Assembly (NCBI RefSeq): GCF_031626875.1
Contig: NZ_JANDMF010000002.1
Location: 124,001 to 188,000 of the forward strand
Direction of reading: 5' to 3'
Length of the DNA: 64,000 nucleotides
DNA from: Clostridium sp031626875
GTDB lineage: Bacteria > Bacillota > Clostridia > Clostridiales > Clostridiaceae
Of this stretch, positions 52,866 through 61,716 are shown one piece after another. A model generated the notes under the pieces. The model made no database searches, was not told the origin of the DNA, and worked only from the letters and a program-made list of their open reading frames with translations. Numbering within the stretch: the stretch's first letter is position 1; every line of letters starts with the position of its first letter. The translations under genes and the position numbers were made by a program.

Positions 52866-53685
52866 TGATCTAATTAAAAGAGCTTTACAAGAAGATATGC
52901 CTTTTGGAGATATTACTACCAATGCAACAATAGATGCAAATAGCAGATCAAGGGTGTCTCTATATGTTAAAGAAGATGGTATTATATGTGGAATTTCTGT
53001 TTTTTCACGTGTTTTTGAAATTTTAGGTGATGTTAAAGTAGAATTTACTGTGACAGATGGAACTGAAGTTAAAAAAGGAACTAAAATCGCTGAAGTCTAT
53101 GGAAACACTAGAAATATTCTTATGGGTGAAAGGATTGCTCTTAACTTAATGCAAAGAATGAGTGGTATTGCTACTACAACTAATGAATATGTAAAAAAAC
53201 TTGAGGGCTTACATTCAAAGGTAGTAGATACTAGAAAAACCACTCCACTTTATAGGCATTTAGATAAATACTCTGTTCTATGTGGAGGTGGGGCAAATCA
53301 TAGGTTATCTCTATCAGATTCAGTTTTAATTAAGGATAATCATATTGATGCAGCTGGTAGTATAAAAGAAGCTGTTGGGCTTGCTAAAAAGAATTCTTCT
53401 TTTACCACTAAGATAGAGGTAGAAACTGAATCAGAGGAAGAAGTATTGGAAGCTCTTGAAGTTGGAGCTGATATTATAATGCTTGATAATATGACTCCTT
53501 CTTTAGCTAAGGAAATGGTTGATTTAATAAGTAAGAGAGCTATTACAGAATGTTCTGGAAATATAACCCTTGAAACTATTAGAGATTATGGACTAAGTGG
53601 TGTGGATTATATTTCTTGTGGAGCACTAACACATTCATTTAAAGTCTTAGATATATCATTAAAGAATCTAGTACAAGAGTTTTAG
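52834..53685 (+). CDS. nadC: Nicotinate-nucleotide pyrophosphorylase (carboxylating)
   Basis: About 283 residues: EDMPFGDITTNATID, LNLMQRMSGIATTTNEYV, VDTRKTTPLYRHLDKYSV, GGGANHRLSLSD, LIKDNHI, and EVETESEEEVLEAL. It converts quinolinate and PRPP to nicotinate mononucleotide. It overlaps the nadB end by 32 bp. The exact start is uncertain (ATG 52834 or 52843). Its stop codon is the loop of a long terminator hairpin. Confidence 0.95.
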   Translation: MKIMLNFLIVDDLIKRALQEDMPFGDITTNATIDANSRSRVSLYVKEDGIICGISVFSRVFEILGDVKVEFTVTDGTEVKKGTKIAEVYGNTRNILMGERIALNLMQRMSGIATTTNEYVKKLEGLHSKVVDTRKTTPLYRHLDKYSVLCGGGANHRLSLSDSVLIKDNHIDAAGSIKEAVGLAKKNSSFTTKIEVETESEEEVLEALEVGADIIMLDNMTPSLAKEMVDLISKRAITECSGNITLETIRDYGLSGVDYISCGALTHSFKVLDISLKNLVQEF

Positions 53686-53707
53686 AAACTCTTGTACTAG
53701 ATTCTTT
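53661..53707 (+). terminator. Terminator with the nadC stop codon as its loop
   Basis: Perfect 22-bp arms (53661-53682 and 53686-53707) enclose a three-base loop TAG, which is the nadC stop codon (53683-53685). TTT follows at 53706-53708. The 5' arm therefore codes for the last seven residues (KNLVQEF). Confidence 0.85.
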
Positions 53708-53820
53708 TGTTAAATATATAATTTTAAAATAGTACACACTCTATTTACAACCATTTATTGGAAATATATAATAATCTTAATAGACCTTTTATATAATAAA
53801 AACTTAAAGAAGGAACTACT

Positions 53821-54213
53821 ATGTTTAAAAAATGGGATATAATTTTAATAGTTTTCTTAATCACCCTATCATTTATTCCAGAGCTTGTTTTTGGAATAAT
53901 TCTTGGTAAATCTTATAACAGAACTTATGCTGAAATAACTTTAAATGGCAAGTTTTATAAAAAGATACCTTTATCTGAACATACTGGTGAAGAGCAAATA
54001 GACATAAAAACTGATTATGGTTATAATATCTTAAAAATTAAGGACAAGTCTATCCAAATATTAGATGCTGATTGTCCTGATAAAATTTGTGTGAAATCAG
54101 GCTTTATATCAAATCCTGGTGAACAACTGGTTTGCCTTCCACATAAGTTAATGATTCAAATTAAAAGTAATAATAATAATAAAAATAATGTTGATGTAAT
54201 TACAACACATTGA
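53821..54213 (+). CDS. NusG domain II-containing membrane-anchored protein
   Basis: 130 residues. One N-terminal membrane helix (IILIVFLITLSFIPELVFG) precedes an exported NusG_II domain, with the conserved DADCPDKICVKSGFI and LVCLPHKLMIQI. Asparagine-rich residues follow near the C-terminus. Such proteins occur next to Gx transporters and ApbE in anaerobes and are linked to flavin-based electron transfer outside the membrane. It is followed after 10 bp by the Gx transporter gene. Confidence 0.85.
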   Translation: MFKKWDIILIVFLITLSFIPELVFGIILGKSYNRTYAEITLNGKFYKKIPLSEHTGEEQIDIKTDYGYNILKIKDKSIQILDADCPDKICVKSGFISNPGEQLVCLPHKLMIQIKSNNNNKNNVDVITTH

Positions 54214-54223
54214 GGTACTTAGA

Positions 54224-54796
54224 ATGAAAAAAACATTTCGAATAGTATATATAAGTCTTTTAGTTGCACAAGCTTTAACTCTTTTTATTGTAGAAAGTAT
54301 GATGCCTCCAATTTTTATTACTCCAGGTGCAAAAATTGGATTAACTAATTTAATTACTGTTATAGCCTTATATACACTTAATAATAAAAAAGATGTATTC
54401 TTAATAATTTTTTTAAGACTCTTGCTCTCAACTATTTTTACAGGAAATCTCTCAACCTTTATGTATAGTGCTTCTGGAGCATTCCTTAGCTTTTTTATGA
54501 TGATATTCTTTAAATCATTAGGTAAAAATAAGTTTAGCATAATAGGTATAAGTGTTTCTGGAGCTTTTTTTCACAATTTAGGACAACTACTTGTTGCTTC
54601 TTTTGTAGTTAGGAATATTGGTGTAATGCTTTATTTGCCTATATTGTCTATATCAGGAGTTGGAACTGGAATATTTATTGGAATAACTTCAAACTTTATA
54701 ATTAAACATATGTCAAAACTATCTTATTTTAAAGATTTAGAAAGATATAGTCATACAAAAAAAGGAGCTATTCATAGTAAATTTAAAAATTACTAA
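54224..54796 (+). CDS. Gx transporter family membrane protein
   Basis: 190 residues with about six helices and the family pattern: FITPGAKIGLTNLITVIALY and FFHNLGQLLVASFVV. Older annotations call it heptaprenyl diphosphate synthase component I, but it looks like an ECF-type substrate-binding transporter. Together with the NusG_II protein and ApbE it may handle a flavin or quinone precursor; that is inference. The 3' end of the gene contains the terminator of the opposing apbE gene. Confidence 0.82.
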   Translation: MKKTFRIVYISLLVAQALTLFIVESMMPPIFITPGAKIGLTNLITVIALYTLNNKKDVFLIIFLRLLLSTIFTGNLSTFMYSASGAFLSFFMMIFFKSLGKNKFSIIGISVSGAFFHNLGQLLVASFVVRNIGVMLYLPILSISGVGTGIFIGITSNFIIKHMSKLSYFKDLERYSHTKKGAIHSKFKNY

Positions 54797-54810
54797 TGAA
54801 ATTGCTCCTT
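54762..54810 (-). terminator. Terminator of the rnf-apbE operon inside the Gx transporter gene
   Basis: AAGGAGC (54762-54768) and GCTCCTT (54804-54810) bracket an inner AT-rich stem (TTCATAGTAAATTT / AAAATTACTAATGAA). On the minus strand the stem is followed by a run of T, but on the plus strand it is not. It ends apbE transcripts within the Gx transporter coding sequence. Confidence 0.75.
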
Positions 54811-54835
54811 ATCTACATAAAATTTATTCTAATAT

Positions 54836-55882
54836 CTACTTTGAAAATTTGAATTCTGTATTTAAATCAGTAATTCTACCCTTAAATCCTTCTGAAGTAT
54901 AAACCTTATTATCAGATGTAGTAATTTCACAAGATGTTCCTTGTAATCCTTCAATAAGTTTTAATCCTTTTTCTTGTCCCAATATAAAAACTGTAGTAGA
55001 AAGGATGTCTGTTAGCATGCATTTATCTGATACATCATCAGATAATATAACTGTATCACTAATAGCTCCATTATCTGATGGATATCCTGTCTTTGGATCT
55101 ATAATATGATGGTATCTCTTATTATCTTTTATAAAATATCTTTCATAATCCCCAGAGGTTGATAATGCTTCATTTGTTATACTTATTACTCCCATATATT
55201 CATTAGCATTTTCACTTCTAGGATGTTTAATGCCAACAGACCATTCTTTACTATCTTTATTTTTACCAAGGGCATATATAGTGCTTCCACCTAGATTAAT
55301 AAGGCCATTTTCTATATTTTGCTCTTTATAAATTTTTAAGACCTCATCAGCTGCAAAGCCTTTAGCAATACCACCTAAATCAACGGACATTCCTTTATTA
55401 TTAAGCATAATACTACTATCATCTTTGTTTATAGTAATATTTTTGTATCCCACTAATGATAATTTTTCTTTTATTTCCCTATCTGAAGGTAACCTTTCAT
55501 TCTCTGTACCTATTCCCCATAAATTTATTATTGGGCCTAAAGTAATATCAAAAGCTCCTCCACTTAATTCTGAATACTCTATTGATGTTTCTATCATCTT
55601 TAAAATTTCAGGATGCACCTTAACATAACCTATTCCAGAAGAATTATTAATCTTATAAACGTCACTATCACTTATATTAGTACTTGCCATTTGGTTGATC
55701 TCTTCTAACCTTTTAAAGCTCTCTTCAACTGCTTCTTTCGAATTTTTTCCATAAGCACTTAATGTTACTGTTGTATCCATCACTATGTCACTTTTTTCGT
55801 AATATTTACTATTATTAGAGCATGAAACACAAGTTAATATAGAAACAATACTGATTATTAATATAAAAATAATTTTTTTCAT
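54836..55882 (-). CDS. apbE: FAD:protein FMN transferase (ApbE lipoprotein)
   Basis: 348 residues. A lipoprotein signal peptide (IISIVSILTCVSCSNN) is followed by the ApbE domain with SEYSELSGGAFDITLGPI, VDLGGIAKGFAADEV, GLINLGGSTIYALG, and HHIIDPKTGYPSDN. It attaches FMN from FAD to a Thr of exported flavoproteins. It lies directly after rnfB, so its targets are probably RnfG and RnfD. It acts outside the membrane. Confidence 0.95.
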   Translation of the reverse strand: MKKIIFILIISIVSILTCVSCSNNSKYYEKSDIVMDTTVTLSAYGKNSKEAVEESFKRLEEINQMASTNISDSDVYKINNSSGIGYVKVHPEILKMIETSIEYSELSGGAFDITLGPIINLWGIGTENERLPSDREIKEKLSLVGYKNITINKDDSSIMLNNKGMSVDLGGIAKGFAADEVLKIYKEQNIENGLINLGGSTIYALGKNKDSKEWSVGIKHPRSENANEYMGVISITNEALSTSGDYERYFIKDNKRYHHIIDPKTGYPSDNGAISDTVILSDDVSDKCMLTDILSTTVFILGQEKGLKLIEGLQGTSCEITTSDNKVYTSEGFKGRITDLNTEFKFSK

Positions 55883-55927
55883 GTGATTACACCCACTCTT
55901 TATATATTTTGTTTATCTCTTTCTCTA

Positions 55928-56740
55928 CTATTTAGTGTTAATCTTAATTGCTCCTGTTGGACATTTTGTAACACATGCTGCATCTCTACAGCTTTCTGCA
56001 CATATTTTAGTGTCTACTACAGCAAGATTATTTTCAATTTTAATAGCATCATGACTACAATTTTTTGCGCAAATACCACATCCTAAGCACAAACTACTGC
56101 TACATATCTTTCTAGCTATACCACCTTTATCTTTAGAATTACAACTAACCTTTACAGTGGCATTTACTGGTAGCAATTGAATAACCTTCTTAGGACATGT
56201 ATCTTCACATTTTCCACAACCAGTACATTTTTTAGCATCTACTATTGGTAATCCATTATCACCCATTTTAATAGCACCAAAAGGACAAATTTTTGCACAA
56301 TTTCCAAAGCCAACACAACCATATTTACAACCTTTAGGTCCCCCATGAAGCAAATTTGCAGCCATACAATCTTCTATGCCCTTATAATTATATCCAATGG
56401 TAGATTTTCCAATTGATCCGCTACATTTAACATGAGCAATCCTAGGTTCTACCTTTTCTGCAACTTTTCCTGTAAGTTCCGCTACAGACTTTGCAACTTT
56501 ATCTTTCCCTGGAACACATAAATTAGGAGGAACTTCTTTATTGGTAACAACTGCTTCAGCATAAGCGGCACATCCTGCATAACCGCATGCACCACATTGT
56601 CCCTTTGGAAGAACTTCTTCTACAGTATGAATAAGTGGGTTTGTTTCTATTTTGAATTTATTATTTGCATAAGCAAGTATAAATCCAAAAATCGTACCAA
56701 CTGCCCCCATTACAACCAAAACCATTATTGCAGTATACAT
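55928..56740 (-). CDS. rnfB: Rnf complex subunit RnfB (iron-sulfur protein)
   Basis: 270 residues. One N-terminal helix precedes a cluster motif GQCGACGYAGCAAYAEAV, then ferredoxin-type CxxCxxCxxxC clusters (KKCTGCGKCEDTCPK, SSLCLGCGICAKNC and ESCRDAACVTKCP). It is the ferredoxin-oxidising entry of the Rnf complex on the cytoplasmic side. It is the last rnf gene, followed 45 bp later by apbE. Confidence 0.96.
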   Translation of the reverse strand: MYTAIMVLVVMGAVGTIFGFILAYANNKFKIETNPLIHTVEEVLPKGQCGACGYAGCAAYAEAVVTNKEVPPNLCVPGKDKVAKSVAELTGKVAEKVEPRIAHVKCSGSIGKSTIGYNYKGIEDCMAANLLHGGPKGCKYGCVGFGNCAKICPFGAIKMGDNGLPIVDAKKCTGCGKCEDTCPKKVIQLLPVNATVKVSCNSKDKGGIARKICSSSLCLGCGICAKNCSHDAIKIENNLAVVDTKICAESCRDAACVTKCPTGAIKINTK

Positions 56741-56764
56741 TTTTTATACACCTCCACCTAAAAT

Positions 56765-57340
56765 TTATATCATTCCTGAAAATCCAAGAAAAGCAAGTGA
56801 TAGCATACCTGCTACAACAAATGCTACCCCATTCCCTTCTAAAGGTTTTGGCACATCTGCATATACAAGTTTTTCTCTAATGCTTGCCATAAGTATTAAA
56901 GCAAGGGCAAAGCCCATTCCAGAACCGATAGCAAAAACTAAACTTTTTAAAAACGTATAGTTCGATTCTACACTTAATATTGGAACAGATAGTACTATAC
57001 AGTTTGTTGCAATTAAAACTAGATAAATTCCCCACATATTATATAAAGCAGGTGCTTGTTTTTTTATAATTAATTCTAATAATTGTACAAAACTTGCTAT
57101 AAGCACTACAAAAACTATAGTCTTCAAAAAAGTTAGATTAAATGGCAAAAGAACAAAATGATATACCACCCATGCAAGGCTAGAACTAAGTGTTATAACT
57201 GATGTAACAGCCATTCCCATTCCAAGTGAGGCATTTAAATTTTTAGAAACTCCAAAGAATATACAAAGTCCTAAAAATCTTGTTAGTACAAAATTATTTA
57301 TAAGTAATGCACCAATAAATATGGTGAAATATGCAGCCAT
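56765..57340 (-). CDS. rnfA: Rnf complex membrane subunit RnfA
   Basis: 191 residues with six helices and the conserved N-terminal INNFVLTRFLGLCIFFGVS of RnfA/NqrE. The Cys is positioned to hold a membrane [2Fe-2S] cluster with RnfE. Its ATG overlaps the rnfE stop by one base. Confidence 0.96.
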   Translation of the reverse strand: MAAYFTIFIGALLINNFVLTRFLGLCIFFGVSKNLNASLGMGMAVTSVITLSSSLAWVVYHFVLLPFNLTFLKTIVFVVLIASFVQLLELIIKKQAPALYNMWGIYLVLIATNCIVLSVPILSVESNYTFLKSLVFAIGSGMGFALALILMASIREKLVYADVPKPLEGNGVAFVVAGMLSLAFLGFSGMI

Positions 57341-57963
57341 TACTCTTCACTTCCTTTTAATATATTTTCTTCTTTGTGTTTATTGTAAATCTTAATGCCG
57401 CCTATCATATATCCTATTAATATAAATGCGCCAGGTGGCAGAATCATAATTAACGCCGGATTATACCAGTTTCCTAGTACAGAATATCCCAAGATTGTTC
57501 CATTTCCAATAAGTTCTCTTATAGCAGCTATTGAAACCATTGCTATTGTGAAACCACATCCCATACCAAGTCCATCAAGAAAAGATGGAAATATTTTATT
57601 TTTTGAAGCAAATACCTCAGCTCTTGCTAGAATAATAGCAAATACTACAATCAATGCTAGATAAATTCCAAGTGCCTTATATAATGTTGGAAAGTATGCT
57701 TGTAATACAAGTTGAACAACTGTTACTATAGTTGCAATAGATGTTATATAGACAGGAACTCTAACCTTTTCATTGACAACTTTCCTGGTTAATGACACAA
57801 CTACATTATTAGCAGTGATAACAAACAATACTGATAATCCCATAGTTAAACCATTAATAACACTAGTTGTTACAGCCAATGCAGGACAAAGGCTTAATGA
57901 TAATACAAAAATTGGATTTTCGTCAATTAACCCTTTCTTAAATATATTCCATAACTCCTTCAT
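57340..57963 (-). CDS. rnfE: Rnf complex membrane subunit RnfE
   Basis: 207 residues. Conserved features are NPIFVLSLSLCPALAVTTSV with the cluster Cys, and the homologous sixth-helix region. RnfE pairs with RnfA in the membrane. Translation is coupled to rnfG (1 bp apart) and rnfA (1 bp overlap). Confidence 0.96.
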   Translation of the reverse strand: MKELWNIFKKGLIDENPIFVLSLSLCPALAVTTSVINGLTMGLSVLFVITANNVVVSLTRKVVNEKVRVPVYITSIATIVTVVQLVLQAYFPTLYKALGIYLALIVVFAIILARAEVFASKNKIFPSFLDGLGMGCGFTIAMVSIAAIRELIGNGTILGYSVLGNWYNPALIMILPPGAFILIGYMIGGIKIYNKHKEENILKGSEE

Positions 57964-57964
57964 C

Positions 57965-58561
57965 TTATTTACCTCCTACAAAATCAACTACATTACCTAC
58001 AGCATCTTTAACAGCTCCTGTCACTGCTTTAGATGTTATAGTAGCTCCAGTCATAGCTTGAATATTTTTTTCATTAGATGGATCTTTTACTACAGATAAA
58101 TCATCTAATTGCTTTCCATTGAATTGACTTCTAAAAGAATCTTTTGAAGCATTTTCTCCAAGACCAGGAGTTTCATTAGATGACAATATATTATAATCAA
58201 TAACTTTTCCATCTATAGAAACTGCCACAAGCATTTTAATAGCTCCACCATACCCCTTACTTTCAGTTGGAACTACATAAGCTATTACTTGGCCAGCCTT
58301 CTCAGCAGCATACCATTCTGTTTTATTTGGCACTTCCTTAAAATCATCTGCATCCTTTACTAAATCTTTCATGGCTTGCTGTGTTAACATTTCATTTTTT
58401 TCTGCTGCAATTGGTGCTGTGATGAAATATATTACTCCTATTATCAAACCTGAAGTTAAACAAGCTAATATTAAATTAATTGCTACTTTTATAATTGAAT
58501 CTCCTTTGCTTATATGTGTTTCTAACATATCTTTTTTACTTAGATGATGGGTTCCTAACAT
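57965..58561 (-). CDS. rnfG: Rnf complex flavoprotein subunit RnfG
   Basis: About 198 residues: one N-terminal helix (LACLTSGLIIGVIYFITA) and an exported FMN domain with NETPGLGENA and the flavinylation motif MTGATITSKAV, whose Thr receives FMN from ApbE. ATG 58561 is chosen because GGGAGG lies just upstream. This makes rnfG overlap rnfD by 26 bp. Confidence 0.93.
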   Translation of the reverse strand: MLGTHHLSKKDMLETHISKGDSIIKVAINLILACLTSGLIIGVIYFITAPIAAEKNEMLTQQAMKDLVKDADDFKEVPNKTEWYAAEKAGQVIAYVVPTESKGYGGAIKMLVAVSIDGKVIDYNILSSNETPGLGENASKDSFRSQFNGKQLDDLSVVKDPSNEKNIQAMTGATITSKAVTGAVKDAVGNVVDFVGGK

Positions 58562-59603
58562 ATACTTCCTCCCTTTCTCCAAATGCTTTTGGTTTCATTA
58601 ATCGATCAATTAATGGTGTTACTACATTCATAAGCAAAATTGAATAACAAACTCCTTCAGGATAACCACCTTTTAATCTAATTAATACAGTGATTATTCC
58701 TGCTCCTATTGCAAATACAACCTGTCCTTTTATTGTAATCGGAATAGTAACCATATCTGTAGCCATAAAAAAGGCTCCTAAAATTAAACCTCCTGCCATC
58801 ATATGAAATAATGGATCTCCAGTAAATAATCCCGATGGCCCAAAAATCCATGTTAATATTCCTACTGTTCCAATCATAAAAACAGGTACATGCCAATTTA
58901 TATAACCTTTATATATTAAATAAATCCCTCCAAGTAAAAGCAATATAGTGCATGTTTCTCCAGCACTTCCATTCCTTGTTCCTAAAAACATTGCCTTATA
59001 TAATTCAGTGTGATTTCCAAAAGTATTAATTAAACTTTCATATCCTTGTTGTTTTAATATATTTAAAGGAGTAGCGCTACTAACAACATCCACAGAAGTG
59101 GTCATTTTTGTCCAAGTGGTCATTGCAACTGGCCAAGATACCATTAAAGCTGCTCTTCCAATATGAGCAGGATTAAAAATATTAAATCCTAATCCTCCCA
59201 TTGAATGTTTAGCTATTACAATAGCTATAAATGAACCAACTATTATCATATATGGTGGTAATGTTGGAGGAACAGACATTGCAATCAAAAGACCTGTTAT
59301 GCATGCACTCCCATCCAATGCTGTGATCTTCTTTTTACGTAACTTTTCAACTAAATACTCAAATCCAATAGCTGAAGCTATTCCAAGTACTATATTAATT
59401 AAAACAGGTACTCCAAAATAAAATATAGAAAAAATAGCTGCTGGTGCTAGAGCCAAATTTACATTCCACATTATCCTTGACACTGATTCAGGGCAGCGAA
59501 TATGTGGAGATGATGATACAGTAAATTTATTATCTACATTTGAAATTTCTTTCATTTCAACTTCATGAGATTCATTTACTTTTGCCTTAGTTTCTGAACT
59601 CAT
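58536..59603 (-). CDS. rnfD: Rnf complex membrane subunit RnfD
   Basis: 355 residues with eight or more helices. Recognised segments are HIRCPESVSRIMWNVNLAL near the start, NIFNPAHIGRAALM, the probable flavinylation site VVSSATPL, and DMVTIPITIKG. It carries a covalent FMN and helps couple electron flow to ion pumping. Confidence 0.95.
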   Translation of the reverse strand: MSSETKAKVNESHEVEMKEISNVDNKFTVSSSPHIRCPESVSRIMWNVNLALAPAAIFSIFYFGVPVLINIVLGIASAIGFEYLVEKLRKKKITALDGSACITGLLIAMSVPPTLPPYMIIVGSFIAIVIAKHSMGGLGFNIFNPAHIGRAALMVSWPVAMTTWTKMTTSVDVVSSATPLNILKQQGYESLINTFGNHTELYKAMFLGTRNGSAGETCTILLLLGGIYLIYKGYINWHVPVFMIGTVGILTWIFGPSGLFTGDPLFHMMAGGLILGAFFMATDMVTIPITIKGQVVFAIGAGIITVLIRLKGGYPEGVCYSILLMNVVTPLIDRLMKPKAFGEREEVYVRNPSSK

Positions 59604-59619
59604 ATTATCCCCTCTTTCA

Positions 59620-60936
59620 TTATTTTCTTGCTTGTAATCTATTTTGCATTTTTGAATATTTTATATATTGCACAATGTTTCGCTTTGCTGGACAAGTATA
59701 TACACAACTTCCACATTCAATACAATTAAGTAAACCATATTCTTCTTTTGCTTCCTTATATCTATTACGTTCACCTAATATGCTTAACATGCTTGGGACC
59801 AAACCCATCGGACATGCTTTGATACATCTACCACATCTAATACAAGAAGTTTCTTCTCCCGAATTTACTGCTTTTTTACTTAAGGCAAGTATTCCAGATA
59901 CTCCTTTTATTACAGGTACATCTAAAGTAAATTGAGCAAATCCCATCATAGGACCTCCCATAATTATCTTTTCAGGCGTTTTACTAAAGCCATTACAATA
60001 CTCTATGGCATCCTTAAAACTTGTACCTATTCTTAGCAATAAATTTTTAGGTTCACTAATAGCATCTCCTGAAACTGTAGTAATTCTTTGTATCAATGGA
60101 ATTCCATGGACAACAGCATCACAAACAGCTATGATAGTACCAACATTTTGTACAACTACACCAACATCCATAGGTAACCCACCTATTGGAACTTGACGAT
60201 TAGTAATTACTTTTATTAACATTTTTTCTGCACCTTGAGGATATTTTGTAGGTAAAGCTACAACCTTTATATTAGTATCTTCAAGTGCTTCTCTCATAAC
60301 CCTTATAGCATCAAGTTTATTATCTTCTATTCCTATAAATCCTTTTGTAACTCCTAGTGTTTTCATAACTATCTTTATACCAGTAACTAATCGTTCAGTA
60401 TACTCAAGCATCATTCTATAATCAGCTGTTAGATATGGTTCACACTCAGCTGCATTAACAATAAAAGTGTCCACATTCTTATCTGGATTTGGAGAAAGTT
60501 TAATATGAGTAGGAAAAGTTGCTCCACCTAGACCAACAATACCAGCTTCTTTAATAATTTTAAGAATTTCTTCAACTTCTAGTTTGTCCCATTCACGATT
60601 TAACGGGATTCCTTCAATCCACTGGTCCAAACCATCACTCTCAATTACTACTGACAAACTTTTTTCAAGAGTTGTATGGGGCATTTCCATAATATTAGTA
60701 ACCTTGCCAGAGATAGATGCATGTATTGGACTATGCATAAATGATTCACTCTTAGCAATTAATTGACCTTTCTTCACCATATCACCAACTTTAACTATTG
60801 GTACACAAGGTGTTCCTATATGTTGGTTCATAGGAATTATTACCTTTTTGGGTAAGGATGGAACTTCTATAACTTTGTTAGAAGTATATTCTTTCTTACC
60901 TTTTGGATGTATTCCTCCAATAAAACTTTTTAACAT
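59620..60936 (-). CDS. rnfC: Rnf complex subunit RnfC (NADH-binding, iron-sulfur)
   Basis: 438 residues. The N-terminal barrel has GGIHPKGKKEYTSNKV, the flavin/NADH region has GIVGLGGATFPTHIKL and VNAAECEPYLTADYRMM, and two ferredoxin clusters follow (CIRCGRCIKACPMG and CIECGSCVYTCPAK). It passes electrons to NAD+ at the cytoplasmic face, so the complex couples ferredoxin oxidation to NAD+ reduction and ion export. It follows the RseC-like gene by 40 bp. Confidence 0.96.
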   Translation of the reverse strand: MLKSFIGGIHPKGKKEYTSNKVIEVPSLPKKVIIPMNQHIGTPCVPIVKVGDMVKKGQLIAKSESFMHSPIHASISGKVTNIMEMPHTTLEKSLSVVIESDGLDQWIEGIPLNREWDKLEVEEILKIIKEAGIVGLGGATFPTHIKLSPNPDKNVDTFIVNAAECEPYLTADYRMMLEYTERLVTGIKIVMKTLGVTKGFIGIEDNKLDAIRVMREALEDTNIKVVALPTKYPQGAEKMLIKVITNRQVPIGGLPMDVGVVVQNVGTIIAVCDAVVHGIPLIQRITTVSGDAISEPKNLLLRIGTSFKDAIEYCNGFSKTPEKIIMGGPMMGFAQFTLDVPVIKGVSGILALSKKAVNSGEETSCIRCGRCIKACPMGLVPSMLSILGERNRYKEAKEEYGLLNCIECGSCVYTCPAKRNIVQYIKYSKMQNRLQARK

Positions 60937-60976
60937 TAACCTTCACCTCACAAATATAAAAAATAAAATTGCTCTA

Positions 60977-61393
60977 TTATTTACCTAAGATATCAACAAT
61001 TTTGGGTAAGGCTTTATTACTTTTTCTTACAGCCTTATCAAACAACTTTATTAATATCATAGATAATATAAAAGCAATTATTCCACCTGCTATTTGAAGC
61101 ATATGTACATTATATCCAACATATTTTGCTAAAGTCCCACCTATTAATGCTCCTATAAATGTAACAATTAATGGTAAGATAAATATAACAAAGGCAGATT
61201 TTAGAACATTGTCTCCTTTTACTTCAAAAACTACTCTCTGCCCTATTTTGGCTCCAATTTCATTGGATGCATTTAAAATTAAATTATTATCTCCAGGGCA
61301 TGCTCCACAATTTTTACAATCATTATGCCTTCCGACTTTAATTTTAGCTACTTTATCAATGACCTCAATTACAATTCCTTGTTCTGTTTTCAT
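60977..61393 (-). CDS. rseC: RseC/SoxR-reducing-system family membrane protein
   Basis: About 138 residues: an N-terminal domain with four cysteines (HNDCKNCGACPG), then two helices (FVIFILPLIVTFIGALIGG and AGGIIAFILSMILIKLF). The family sits beside Rnf genes in many bacteria; in E. coli the Rsx/RseC system keeps SoxR reduced. ATG 61393 follows AAAGGAG. First gene of the rnf operon here, with a probable role in assembling or tuning the complex. Confidence 0.9.
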   Translation of the reverse strand: MKTEQGIVIEVIDKVAKIKVGRHNDCKNCGACPGDNNLILNASNEIGAKIGQRVVFEVKGDNVLKSAFVIFILPLIVTFIGALIGGTLAKYVGYNVHMLQIAGGIIAFILSMILIKLFDKAVRKSNKALPKIVDILGK

Positions 61394-61716
61394 TTTTATC
61401 ATACTCCTTTGCATTTCCATCTTTAATTATTAATGTATTCTTAGATATAAATTACAATTCATATTTACATATATATTATTCTAATTTTGTTTATATTAAT
61501 TTATATATTAAATTATGAAATATATGATTAAAGATTTTTTCTAACCTCATAAAAATCTTTAATACATTTTTCAAATTCTAAACAAAATAAAATTCTATTA
61601 TCAGTTTACATATTATTTGTTATATTTTGTATATTATGTTATAATACGCAATATGTAAATGTTTTATCTATATAAAAATTATAAATTTTAAGACAAATAA
61701 AGGAGAATTTTAGAAT
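61394..61716. other. Divergent promoter region of the rnf operon and the hydrolase
   Basis: AT-rich spacer of 323 bp. The plus-strand half holds the clear hydrolase promoter at 61617-61645. The rnf promoter must lie here on the minus strand, but I see no outstanding -35/-10 pair. No further gene is visible. Confidence 0.5.
61617..61645 (+). promoter_or_regulatory. Promoter of the secreted alpha/beta hydrolase gene
   Basis: -35 TTGTTA (61617-61622) and -10 TATAAT (61640-61645) are 17 bp apart. Transcription should begin near 61652, giving a leader of about 65 bp. Confidence 0.7.

Noticed and set aside
54148..54540. 130-residue minus-strand frame across the NusG_II and Gx genes
   Set aside because: It is antisense to two recognised genes that have good ribosome binding sites; it has none.
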